From assembly GCA_030039095.1 (NCBI GenBank), contig JASHQP010000645.1, positions 1-15,925 of the forward strand: a DNA stretch of 15,925 nucleotides, in the 5' to 3' direction. Both the position numbers and the translations under genes were made by a program. Of this stretch, positions 1-6,506 are shown piece by piece. Under the pieces are notes generated by a model, which saw nothing but the letters and a program-made list of their open reading frames with translations, was not told where the DNA came from and searched no databases. Numbering within the stretch: the first letter of the stretch is position 1; every line of letters starts with the position of its first letter. The stretch comes from Streptosporangiaceae bacterium (GTDB lineage: Bacteria > Actinomycetota > Actinomycetes > Streptosporangiales > Streptosporangiaceae).

Positions 1-577
1 GGTGATTGACACGGCCGAGGGACAGCGGCGGCAGGCGGTCCATGGCGAACCAGCCGACGTCCAGGGTCTCCAGCGCCGCCGGCGGCTGCCGCGTTCCCTC
101 GGCGCGGCAGAGGAAGAACAGCTTGTAGACGTGCACCGGCAGGGGCGGCGGGTTCTGCTGAATCTCCCGGTCCCAGCACGCGATCAGCTTCACCGCCGCG
201 GCGTGGTACCCGGTCTCCTCGAGGATCTCCCGGGTGACCGCGGACGAGGGTGAGTCTCCCGGGTCGGCCCAGCCGCCGGGCAGCGACCACCGGCCGTCCG
301 TCTTCTCCTGCATCAGCAGCACGCGCTGCTCGTCGTCGAAGATGGCGCCGCGCACGTCGACCTTTGGGGTGGCGTAACCGGAATCACGGCCGAGCTCGAT
401 CGCGAGCTCGTCGGCCGGCCGTTCGCTGAGCGCCGCGAGCAGCTCCGTGGCCATCCGGCTGATCTGCCGGTAGCGGTCCAGGTCATAGGCGTCGGCGCCA
501 TAGGTCAGCCCGTCCTGTGCCAGCGCCGAAAGCTTGATCGCTATCCGGCGCACCTCGCCCGCGGTTGTCGTAGCCAC
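1..577 (-). CDS. NUDIX hydrolase with Nudix_N2-type N-terminal region (3' end cut by window)
   Basis: Reading down from GTG at 577 gives 192 codons before the window ends. The N-terminal 60 residues (IKLSALAQDGLTYG, then a D-x-x-RY stretch) look like the small N-terminal domain found before some NUDIX hydrolases that act on nucleoside-diphosphate-linked compounds. The NUDIX box follows at about residues 98-121, with core REILEETGY. The first conserved Glu of the box (G-x5-E) is Asp here, while the metal-binding E-x-x-E-E part is intact. The family hydrolyses nucleoside diphosphates linked to another moiety; the substrate cannot be read from the sequence. GTG 577 is the most upstream start, because an in-frame TGA lies at 593-595. 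No Shine-Dalgarno is visible, but a -10-like box lies just upstream. It diverges from the deaminase gene. The family call is firm; the start is likely. Confidence 0.88.
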   Translation of the reverse strand, partial: MATTTAGEVRRIAIKLSALAQDGLTYGADAYDLDRYRQISRMATELLAALSERPADELAIELGRDSGYATPKVDVRGAIFDDEQRVLLMQEKTDGRWSLPGGWADPGDSPSSAVTREILEETGYHAAAVKLIACWDREIQQNPPPLPVHVYKLFFLCRAEGTRQPPAALETLDVGWFAMDRLPPLSLGRVNH

Positions 578-589
578 CCGCGCATTATC
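578..589 (-). promoter_or_regulatory. -10-like box implying a leaderless mRNA for the NUDIX gene
   Basis: On the minus strand GATAAT (589-584) is followed by six bases and then the GTG start at 577. A transcript would therefore begin at or next to the start codon, consistent with the missing Shine-Dalgarno. I see no good -35 hexamer at 17-19 bases. Leaderless GTG/ATG mRNAs are common in actinobacteria. This is inference from sequence only. Confidence 0.4.
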
Positions 590-734
590 GCGTCATCCGG
601 AGCCAGCGGATTCGAGGCCCGGCCGATGGTGGTGGCCAGCGGGCCGGTGTCGCCCGTGGCCCGGCCGGATGCTGGCGTCCCGCCCCAGCCGGCGGCCGCG
701 CAGAGAGGAGACCGGGCTGTGGTAGAAGAGAGAC

Positions 735-821
735 AGGCCGAGAGGCGCTGCAACGGGACAGGCGTCCTGCCACGCTCGGCCTTCGCACGCAGTAAGGGCG
801 CCCCCGGTTCACGGAGGCGCC
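735..821 (+). promoter_or_regulatory. SAH-riboswitch-like leader with Shine-Dalgarno-sequestering hairpin
   Basis: P1 is a perfect 8-bp helix (735-742 AGGCCGAG with 775-782). It is followed by AGGCGCTGCAA (743-753), a 6-bp hairpin with AGGC loop (754-769), then CCACG before the P1 return strand. This order matches the SAH riboswitch as I remember it (CGAG-GAGCGCUGCAA, hairpin, CCAGG-CUCG, AA..GGCGCUC). The pseudoknot also forms: GGCGC 744-748 with GCGCC 798-802, where the usual A-U pair has become G-C. The contact bases I recall (C, A and second G) match at 751, 772 and 774; the base at 773 differs. The expression platform is visible: GGCGCC 797-802 can instead pair with 816-821, with CCG 804-806 on CGG 812-814, burying GGAGG 813-817. 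Ligand binding would pull 798-802 into the pseudoknot and free the ribosome site, giving an ON switch as expected for this class. The next gene, an adenosine-deaminase relative, fits SAH/adenosine metabolism. Confidence 0.78.
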
Positions 822-823
822 GG

Positions 824-1870
824 ATGAACCACTCCGCAGTCCAGCCGTCTGGTGTCGATGACGACTGGCTCGTCGCCATGCCCAAGGCAGACCTGCACGT
901 CCACCTCGTCGGCTCGGCCGCGCCGGCCACGGTCGCCGCGCTGGCCGCGCGTCACCCGGACAGCGGCGTCCCGGCAGACGCCGATGAGCTGAGCGCGTTC
1001 TACAAGTTCCGCGACTTCGCCCACTTCATCGACGTCTACCAGCTGGTCAGCGACCTGGTGCGCAGCCCCGAGGACCTGGTCACGCTCGTCGCGGGCCTGG
1101 CCGGCGACATGACCGCGCAGGGGACGATCTACGCCGAGGTGACCGTCACGCCGGAGTCGCACGTCAGAGCCGGGATCTCCGCGGGCGAGCTGGCCCAGGC
1201 GCTCGACGCCGGCGCGGCCGCGGCGCGGGACCTCGGCGTGGAGCTGGCCTGGGTGTACGACATCTCGGGCGGCTACGGCCGGGACGCGGCCCGGTGGACC
1301 CTCGACGCCGCCCTGCACCATCCGCCCGCCGCGCTCGTCGGGTTCGGCCTCGGCGGAGCGGAGGCAGGAGTCCGGCGGGCCGACTTCCGCGACGAGTTCG
1401 CCGCCGCCCGGGCCGCCGGGCTGCACAGCGTGCCGCACGCCGGCGAGAGCGTCGGCCCCGGCGAGGTCTGGGCCGCGATCGACGAGCTCGGCGCGGAGCG
1501 GATCGGCCACGGCATCGGCGCGATCGGCGACCCGCGGCTGCTCGGCCGGCTGCGCGAGGACGGGATCACCCTGGAGATCTGCCCGTCCAGCAACGTCGCC
1601 ACCGGCGTCGTGCCCTCGCTGGCCGCCCATCCGCTGCCGCGGCTGCTCGCCGCCGGGGTGCCCGTCGTACTCGGCAGCGACGACCCGCCGATGTTCAACA
1701 CCAGCCTGCTCGAGGAGTACCGCCGCGTGCGTGATCACCTCGGCCTGACCGCCGATCAGCTGCGCGCCCTTGCCCGGGCGAGCTTCGAGGCCAGCTTCGC
1801 CCCGGCGGCCCTCGAGCAGCGGCTGATCACACCGGGCGCATCTGGCGGGGATCCGCCGCGTCACGCCTAG
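824..1870 (+). CDS. Adenosine-deaminase-family (ADA/AMP deaminase superfamily) hydrolase, substrate uncertain
   Basis: A 348-residue zinc-dependent deaminase of normal family length. Visible active-site motifs in order: HVH at 25-27 (zinc ligands) in LHVHLVGS, HAGE at 205-208, RIGHG with H229, and SDDPP with D286/D287. ADA proper has Asp in the first motif (HxHLDG), contacting the ribose 5'-OH; here it is Val29. Actinobacterial ADA-like proteins with an HVGS signature exist, and some ADA relatives deaminate aminodeoxyfutalosine (menaquinone pathway) or SAH/MTA-type substrates. Substrate could thus be adenosine, a 5'-substituted adenosine or aminofutalosine. ATG 824 is chosen because GGAGG (813-817) sits six bases upstream; the longer open frame from 626 runs through the riboswitch-like leader. 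The SAH-riboswitch-like leader argues for a role in clearing SAH or the adenosine made from it. The catalytic family is firm; the substrate is open. Confidence 0.87.
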   Translation: MNHSAVQPSGVDDDWLVAMPKADLHVHLVGSAAPATVAALAARHPDSGVPADADELSAFYKFRDFAHFIDVYQLVSDLVRSPEDLVTLVAGLAGDMTAQGTIYAEVTVTPESHVRAGISAGELAQALDAGAAAARDLGVELAWVYDISGGYGRDAARWTLDAALHHPPAALVGFGLGGAEAGVRRADFRDEFAAARAAGLHSVPHAGESVGPGEVWAAIDELGAERIGHGIGAIGDPRLLGRLREDGITLEICPSSNVATGVVPSLAAHPLPRLLAAGVPVVLGSDDPPMFNTSLLEEYRRVRDHLGLTADQLRALARASFEASFAPAALEQRLITPGASGGDPPRHA

Positions 1871-1892
1871 CCTGCGCCGCCACCCGGCCACG

Positions 1893-1940
1893 ATCGATGT
1901 ACCGATGGGCCCGTAAGAACGAGCCCTTTGGTACATCGAT
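1893..1940. terminator. 48-nt near-perfect palindrome between convergent genes, probable bidirectional terminator
   Basis: Outer arms ATCGATGTACC (1893-1903) and GGTACATCGAT (1930-1940) pair perfectly over 11 bp. The stem continues through a G-U, an A-U and a U-U mismatch into GGGC/GCCC, one C-A mismatch and CGT/ACG, closed by an AAGA tetraloop (1915-1918). It lies 22 bases after the deaminase stop and 9 bases beyond the stop of the opposing GyrI-like gene, where a shared terminator would sit. There is no long U tract on either strand. The unusually AT-rich, exact arms could also mark a small mobile palindrome. Confidence 0.65.
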
Positions 1941-1949
1941 GGCGCTGGC

Positions 1950-2449
1950 TCAGCCGTCGGTGAACAGGTAGGCGACGTCGACCTCCCACTTCGCCGGGTC
2001 GGACTCCTCCGCCGGGTTGGTGAGGTAATGCTCGACGCGGTCGCGCCACGCGCTGCCGTCGGGTGTGTCCCAGCTGTCCAGCGCGACCCCGTGCTCGGCT
2101 GCCCACTCTTGCAGCGCCGCGTTGCTCGCGATCAGGCCGTCGTACGGCCCGGTGTGCCGGAGCACCGCGTACCGTCCGGCCGGGAGAATCCCCGGCCGGA
2201 CGCGGGTTCCGCCGTCGGACGGAACGTCGGCCGGCACCCCAGCTCGACGTCGAGTTCGCGGTCCATGTCGATCACGTGGTAGCGGATGAACGGCAGGCCA
2301 GCGGGAGTCACGCCGTGCTCGGCCAGCCACCCGAACAGCTCGGGGAAGCCCCGATCCACCTCGCCGGGCATGCCGTCCATGGTGACGCGCAACCGGATCC
2401 CGGCGTAGGGCTGCTCGGCGCGGTGCTCGATTTGCGGTTCGCCGCTCAT
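1950..2449 (-). pseudogene. GyrI-like / AraC effector-binding-domain protein, interrupted by a one-base frameshift
   Basis: Two minus-strand frames together make one 166-residue protein of the stand-alone GyrI-like small-molecule-binding type. The first part (ATG 2447-2449, 71 codons) covers the N-terminal half with IRLRVTMDG and FGWLAEHGV. The second (from about 2237 to the TGA at 1950-1952, 95 codons) carries the typical ILPAGRYAVLRHTGPYDGL stretch and ends AYLFTDG. They join at a GGGG run (plus-strand CCCC 2237-2240): one extra G would restore one frame and read GVPADVPSDGG across the join. GGGAGG (2462-2457) lies seven bases before the ATG. Such domains bind hydrophobic or drug-like effectors. 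It follows the methyltransferase by 29 bases on the same strand and is probably cotranscribed. The break may be a real mutation, a homopolymer sequencing error or, less likely, ribosomal slippage. Confidence 0.75.
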
Positions 2450-2478
2450 GGCAATGCCTCCCGTTCGTCCCGGCGTAC

Positions 2479-3177
2479 TTAGGACGGCGCGGCGGCCATG
2501 GACTCATCGGTGAGCTTGCGCGCCCGGATGCCGAGCACGACCGGGACCGGCCCGGCGCCCTCCGCGAAGCGCTCCAGCACCAGCCCGGCGTCGAGGAACG
2601 CGTGCAGCAGGCTGGGCAGCGGAAAGTGGGTGGCACCCACCTTGTCCCTGACGCCCTGGTCCGTCCACGACGCCTTCGTCCAGTGGCCGTCGGTGTAGCC
2701 GGCGCGGATCACCACGGCGCCGGGGTCGCCGCGGTCGGCGAATCCGCCGCAGAAACACGGATGCACGCCGATGTGCGCGAGCACGCCGCCCGGGCGCAGC
2801 ACCCGCGCGGCCTCGCGCAGCACCGCCGGGTAGGCGGGCATGTCGGTGTGCACCATCACCGCGATGACCGCGGGCAGGCTGCCGTCGACAACCGGGAGCC
2901 GCGTGGCGTCCGCCATCGCTATCGGCAGCCGGCCGCGGGCGTGCCGCAGCATGGCTCCGGACACGTCGATCCCGACGGGGGCCCAGCCCAGCTCGCTGAC
3001 CTGCGCCGCGTGCACGCCGGTACCGCAGCCGATCTCCAGGCAGGTGCCGTGCCCGCGGCCTATTAGGTCTCGCAGGGCCCGCGTGATGCCGAGCGGATCC
3101 GTTCCCGGCGCGGTCCGGGCCAGGAATTCGTGCTCATACCAGTCCGCGATCTCGTCGTACGCCGCCGCCGGTGCCAT
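2479..3177 (-). CDS. Class I SAM-dependent methyltransferase (Methyltransf_11 type)
   Basis: A 232-residue cytosolic protein with a Rossmann-type SAM site. Motif I LEIGCGTG is near residue 47, the acidic residue after strand 2 lies in GIDVS, ADATRLP is near residue 87, and VLRPGGVL is near residue 127. The acceptor substrate cannot be read from the sequence; the C-terminal third has no motif I recognise. ATG 3175-3177 lies five bases after the stop of the SorC-type regulator gene and has no Shine-Dalgarno of its own, so translation is probably coupled to the regulator. The order regulator, methyltransferase, GyrI-like protein on one strand suggests an accessory operon divergent from the catabolic operon. 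The family is firm; the function is unknown. Confidence 0.85.
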   Translation of the reverse strand: MAPAAAYDEIADWYEHEFLARTAPGTDPLGITRALRDLIGRGHGTCLEIGCGTGVHAAQVSELGWAPVGIDVSGAMLRHARGRLPIAMADATRLPVVDGSLPAVIAVMVHTDMPAYPAVLREAARVLRPGGVLAHIGVHPCFCGGFADRGDPGAVVIRAGYTDGHWTKASWTDQGVRDKVGATHFPLPSLLHAFLDAGLVLERFAEGAGPVPVVLGIRARKLTDESMAAAPS

Positions 3178-3182
3178 GGCGC

Positions 3183-4193
3183 TCAGGACCGGCCGCGGCC
3201 GGGCCGGGCTCGCCCGCTCTCGAGTTCCAGCAGCCGGACGGCGACCAGCTCGTTGGTCACCAGAACGTCGAGGAACCCGCCGTGCAGCGCGCCCAGGATC
3301 GCCGGAACCTTGTGCAGGCCGCCGGCGACGCCGACCACCTTCGGGATGTACGTGAGGTCCGCCAGGTCGATCCCGATCCGCCGGTCGTGGATCGGGACGT
3401 CGGCCACCTTGCCGTCCGCGTCGAAGAACTGGCCGAGGATGTCGCCGACGACGCCCTGCTCGCGCAGCCCCCGGACATCCGCCGCGGTCAGGTAGCCGAG
3501 CTGCACGATCGTGGCGTCGGTCGTGGGCGTGCCGACGCCGACCACGGCCTGATCGACGCCGCATGCCTGCTTCAGCACGTCCTGGATGGTCGGCTCGTCG
3601 CGCAGGGCAGCGGCGAGCGCGGGGGAGGAGGCGATGTTCGGCGCCGGGATCACGGTCGCGGTGGTGACGTCCGCGTCCGCGCCGTTCCCGCCCACCGGCG
3701 ACAGGATTGTCTGCAGGTAACCGTCCACGCCACCGGTCAGCGTCACCATGTGCACGGGACCGACCGACCCGAAATTGGTGGCGGCGATGACCCGCGAAAC
3801 GGTCTCCCCCCAGCCAACGCCGAGCGTCGCGCCCGGGCGCAGGTGGGTGCCGATGAACTGCGCACCGCCGAGCCCGATGCGGGCGTTCAGGGCGTGCAGG
3901 TCCGCTGGCTCCTCGTCGTGGTCGGGGACAACGAGCGCCTCGGACAGGCTGAAGACCCGCCGCAGCTCGGCGCTCAGCTCGAACGCGTCGAGATACTCGG
4001 CGTTCAGGTTGATGGTGACGAGGCCGACCCTCCGGGCGCGCTCGAGCATGCGCCCCACCGAGGCCCGGGAGACCGAAAGGCGCTTGGCGATCTCGTCCTG
4101 GGTCAGCTCGTCCTTGTAGTAGAACCAGGCCGCACGCAGCAGGAGTTCCTCGGAACTCCAGCGCCTGACGACGTCGATCCCTGTGCTGTTCAT
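3183..4193 (-). CDS. SorC/DeoR-family transcriptional regulator, LsrR-like
   Basis: A 336-residue protein with an N-terminal helix-turn-helix (about residues 29-52, LTQDEIAKRLSVSRASVGR) and a C-terminal SorC sugar-binding domain. Signature stretches include VTLTGGVDGY, VVGDILGQFFDADG and IPKVVGVAGGLHK. Both the WFYYKDELTQDEIAKRL region and the C-terminal stretches resemble E. coli LsrR, which represses the lsr operon until phosphorylated autoinducer-2 binds. ATG 4193-4191 has a weak AGGCGG upstream and starts the recognisable domain; a longer frame to 4457 would run into the divergent gene and is rejected. The family senses phosphorylated sugars made by the kinase of the pathway it controls, and the FGGY kinase across the divergent promoter fits that role. 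The likely operator is the palindrome at 4273-4288. Confidence 0.9.
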   Translation of the reverse strand: MNSTGIDVVRRWSSEELLLRAAWFYYKDELTQDEIAKRLSVSRASVGRMLERARRVGLVTINLNAEYLDAFELSAELRRVFSLSEALVVPDHDEEPADLHALNARIGLGGAQFIGTHLRPGATLGVGWGETVSRVIAATNFGSVGPVHMVTLTGGVDGYLQTILSPVGGNGADADVTTATVIPAPNIASSPALAAALRDEPTIQDVLKQACGVDQAVVGVGTPTTDATIVQLGYLTAADVRGLREQGVVGDILGQFFDADGKVADVPIHDRRIGIDLADLTYIPKVVGVAGGLHKVPAILGALHGGFLDVLVTNELVAVRLLELESGRARPGRGRS

Positions 4194-4272
4194 GAAGCCG
4201 CCTAGTTCCCGGCATATTGCAGGCTCAGCCCAAAGGTAGCCCTGCGGCGGCCAGGCGGGGTGGGGAGCTGAG

Positions 4273-4288
4273 CTGAGCAAGTGCTCAG
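4273..4288. promoter_or_regulatory. Candidate operator palindrome for the SorC-type regulator
   Basis: CTGAGCA-AG-TGCTCAG is a perfect inverted repeat with 7-bp arms and a 2-bp centre, in the 193-bp space between the divergent regulator and VOC genes. It ends four bases before a consensus TTGACA, so a bound regulator would abut the polymerase site. Assignment to this regulator rests on position alone. Confidence 0.55.
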
Positions 4289-4292
4289 AGTC

Positions 4293-4321
4293 TTGACATG
4301 TGCGCAGCCGAGTTGAACCCT
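4293..4321 (+). promoter_or_regulatory. Candidate promoter of the catabolic operon
   Basis: A perfect -35 hexamer TTGACA (4293-4298) is followed after 17 bases by AACCCT (4316-4321), a weak -10 keeping only the A and final T of TAnnnT. It lies about 65 bases before the ATG of the VOC gene and directly after the palindrome. The weak -10 may mean that activation is needed. Confidence 0.45.
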
Positions 4322-4386
4322 TTGGTGATGAGCCCAGCACGTGCCCGGGCAGACGGCAGCGGTCACCAGGCGTCAGGAGGACGAGC

Positions 4387-4893
4387 ATGACCGGCAAGAT
4401 CGTGACCCCGCCCACCCCGATGAAGATCACGCAGATCGCCGTGGTGGTCCGGGACATCGAGACCGCGCTGAAGACCTATACCGAGACGCTCGGCTGGGGG
4501 CCGTGGAGCGTGTTCGACTACAAGCCCCCGCTGCTGCACGACACGCGGGTGAAAGGCGAGCCGGTCGAGTACCGGATGATCGGCGCCGAGGCGAACGTGG
4601 ACGGGCTCGGCTTCGAGCTGATCCAGCCGGTCAGCGGGCCGAGCATCTACCAGAAGTTCCTGGACACCCGCGGCGAGGGCGTGCAGCACATCGCGTGCAT
4701 GAAGCACTCGGAAGCGGACAGCGCGCTGATGCAGGATCACTGGCGGTCCAACGGCGCCAAGATCCTCATGAGCGGCCGGATCGGCGACTCCATCGAGTTC
4801 TACTACCTGGACACCGCGCCGATGCTCAAGTTCGTGCTCGAATCGGGCAGCGGGCACGCGATCGACCTCGAGCCCACCTACGTGTATCCGTGA
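4387..4893 (+). CDS. VOC-superfamily (glyoxalase/methylmalonyl-CoA-epimerase-like) protein
   Basis: A 168-residue protein with two betaalphabeta-betabetabeta VOC halves. The first begins at about residue 13 (ITQIAVVVRDIETALKTY) and the second at about residue 98 (GVQHIACMK). Metal ligands can be guessed by position: the second-half His is H101 and the last Glu is E152 in FVLE, but the usual first His is Gln16, and E77 in GFELIQP takes the remaining place. VOC enzymes bind a divalent metal and perform isomerisation, epimerisation, lyase or dioxygenase chemistry, so the reaction is open. ATG 4387 is set by AGGAGG (4375-4380) six bases upstream. It is the first gene of the operon and its TGA overlaps the GTG of the kinase gene (GTGA, 4890-4893), so the two are translationally coupled. 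Confidence 0.85.
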   Translation: MTGKIVTPPTPMKITQIAVVVRDIETALKTYTETLGWGPWSVFDYKPPLLHDTRVKGEPVEYRMIGAEANVDGLGFELIQPVSGPSIYQKFLDTRGEGVQHIACMKHSEADSALMQDHWRSNGAKILMSGRIGDSIEFYYLDTAPMLKFVLESGSGHAIDLEPTYVYP

Positions 4894-6449
4894 CCGGCCC
4901 GCTGCTGCTGGCCATCGACGCGGGCACGGGAAGCTGCCGCGCGCTGCTGTTCACCCCGGAAGGTGAGCAGGTCGCGGTCTCGCTGCGGGAGTGGACCCAC
5001 CACCAGCCGCCCGGCGTGCCCGGTGGCCAGGACTTCGACACCCACGCCAACTGGCTGCTGATCACTGCGTGCATCAGGGACGCGATGAGCCAGGCCGGCG
5101 CGACCGGCGACGACGTCGCGGCGGCCTCGGCAACCAGCATGCGCGAGGGCATCGTGCTCTACGACCGGGCCGGCACCGAGATCTGGGCCTGCCCGAACGT
5201 CGACAGCAGGGCGGCGCGCGAGGCCGAGGATCTGATCGCCGAGGGCTCCGCCGAGAAGATCTACGCCGAGGCGGGTGACTGGGTCTCGATCACGTCTCCG
5301 GCCCGGCTGCGCTGGCTGGCGGCGCACCGGCCGGACATCTTCGCTCGGGTAAGCGGCCTGTCGATGCTCAGCGACTGGATCGTCTACCGGCTGTCCGGGA
5401 TCCAGGTGACCGAGCCGTCCTGCGGCTCCAGTTCCGGGATGTTCCGGCTGTCGGCGAGGGACTGGTCCGGCCAGATCGCGCAGATCTGCCGGATCTCACC
5501 CGACGTGCTGCCCGAGGTGGTCGACCCCGGCACCGTGGTCGGCGCGGTCACCGCGGCGGCCGCGGACCAGACCGGCCTGCGGGCCGGCACCCCGGTCGTG
5601 GCCGGCGGCGCGGACACCCAGGCCGGGCTGCTCGGCGCCGGGGTACGAGAAGGCGAGTTCACGGTCCTGGCCGGGACGTTCTGGCAGAACACCGTGCTCA
5701 CCGGCAAGCCGCTCATCGACCCGCAGATCAGGCTGCGCACGCTGTGCCACACCAGCCCGGGCGAGTGGATGCTCGAGGGAATCGGCTTCTACTGCGGCAT
5801 GGCGATGCGCTGGTACCGGGATGCGTTCTGCCAGGCCGAGAGCGCCGCGGCGCGCAGCCGCGGCGTGGACCCGTACGTGGTGATGGAGGAGGCGGCCGCG
5901 CAGATCCCCGCGGGCTCGAACGGCGTGATCGCGATCGGCTCGAACCTCATGAACGCGAAGCGGTGGGTGCACGCCAGCCCGTCGTTCCTGCAGTTCGACG
6001 TCGGTGACCCTGCAGGTTCCGGCACCGCAGCCTGCATCCGCGCGATCGAGGAAGCGGCCGCCTACGTGGTCCGCGGCCACCTCGAGATCATCGCAGAACT
6101 GACCGGCGCGGGCTTTACCGAGATGACGTTCAGCGGCGGCGGCGCCAAGGGCGCGCTGTGGCCGCAGATCATCGCCGACGTGACCGGGCTGCCCGTGCGC
6201 GTGCCCGCGGTGACCGAGAGCAGCGCGCTCGGCGCGGCGCTCTGCGCCGCGGTGGGCGCCGGGCTGCACTCCAGCCTGACCGAACTGGAGCCGCTGCTGC
6301 GCCGCCGGGCGGCCACGTTCCAGCCCGACCCGGCGGCCGTGTCCGCCTACCACGACGGGTACGCCACCTGGCGGAAGGTCTACGAGCGGATGCTGGAACT
6401 GTCCGAGGAGGGACTGCTGAAACCGCTCTGGCGGGCCGCCGGTGCCTGA
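4890..6449 (+). CDS. FGGY-family carbohydrate kinase, LsrK (autoinducer-2 kinase)-like
   Basis: A 519-residue two-domain kinase of normal FGGY length. The N-terminal ATP-fold motif is AIDAGTGSCRALLF (8-21). SMREGIVLY (83-91), IWACPNVDSRAARE (98-111), the probable catalytic Asp D242 in GGADTQAG, TFWQN (263-267), MRWYRDAFC (306-314) and the FSGGGAKG loop (414-421) follow. These stretches match E. coli LsrK as I recall it far better than xylulokinase or glycerol kinase. LsrK phosphorylates the open form of autoinducer-2 with ATP. The GTG at 4890 overlaps the VOC stop by four bases; no other start fits the motif distance. With an LsrR-like regulator across the promoter, the kinase product is probably the inducer. 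No Lsr transporter, LsrF or LsrG is in the window, so the true substrate may be a related polyol, ketose or hydroxy-dione. Confidence 0.88.
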   Translation: MTGPLLLAIDAGTGSCRALLFTPEGEQVAVSLREWTHHQPPGVPGGQDFDTHANWLLITACIRDAMSQAGATGDDVAAASATSMREGIVLYDRAGTEIWACPNVDSRAAREAEDLIAEGSAEKIYAEAGDWVSITSPARLRWLAAHRPDIFARVSGLSMLSDWIVYRLSGIQVTEPSCGSSSGMFRLSARDWSGQIAQICRISPDVLPEVVDPGTVVGAVTAAAADQTGLRAGTPVVAGGADTQAGLLGAGVREGEFTVLAGTFWQNTVLTGKPLIDPQIRLRTLCHTSPGEWMLEGIGFYCGMAMRWYRDAFCQAESAAARSRGVDPYVVMEEAAAQIPAGSNGVIAIGSNLMNAKRWVHASPSFLQFDVGDPAGSGTAACIRAIEEAAAYVVRGHLEIIAELTGAGFTEMTFSGGGAKGALWPQIIADVTGLPVRVPAVTESSALGAALCAAVGAGLHSSLTELEPLLRRRAATFQPDPAAVSAYHDGYATWRKVYERMLELSEEGLLKPLWRAAGA

Positions 6450-6506
6450 CCGCGCCCCAGCCATCCTCAACCGCGCAGCACACGAGAGATAACGACGGGA
6501 GCACCG

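Noticed and set aside
626..823. Upstream extension of the deaminase reading frame (66 extra residues)
   Set aside because: It has no family similarity, crosses the riboswitch-like structure, and a strong GGAGG sits before ATG 824.
809..1936. 375-codon minus-strand frame opposite the deaminase
   Set aside because: Low-complexity antisense shadow without motifs; the deaminase on the plus strand is certain.
2236..2245. Programmed ribosomal frameshift in the GyrI-like gene
   Set aside because: No convincing heptameric slippery site or downstream structure was found; a deletion or homopolymer error is simpler.
4194..4457. Upstream extension of the SorC regulator frame to 4457
   Set aside because: It would overlap the divergent VOC gene and the promoter/operator region; the family begins at the ATG at 4193.
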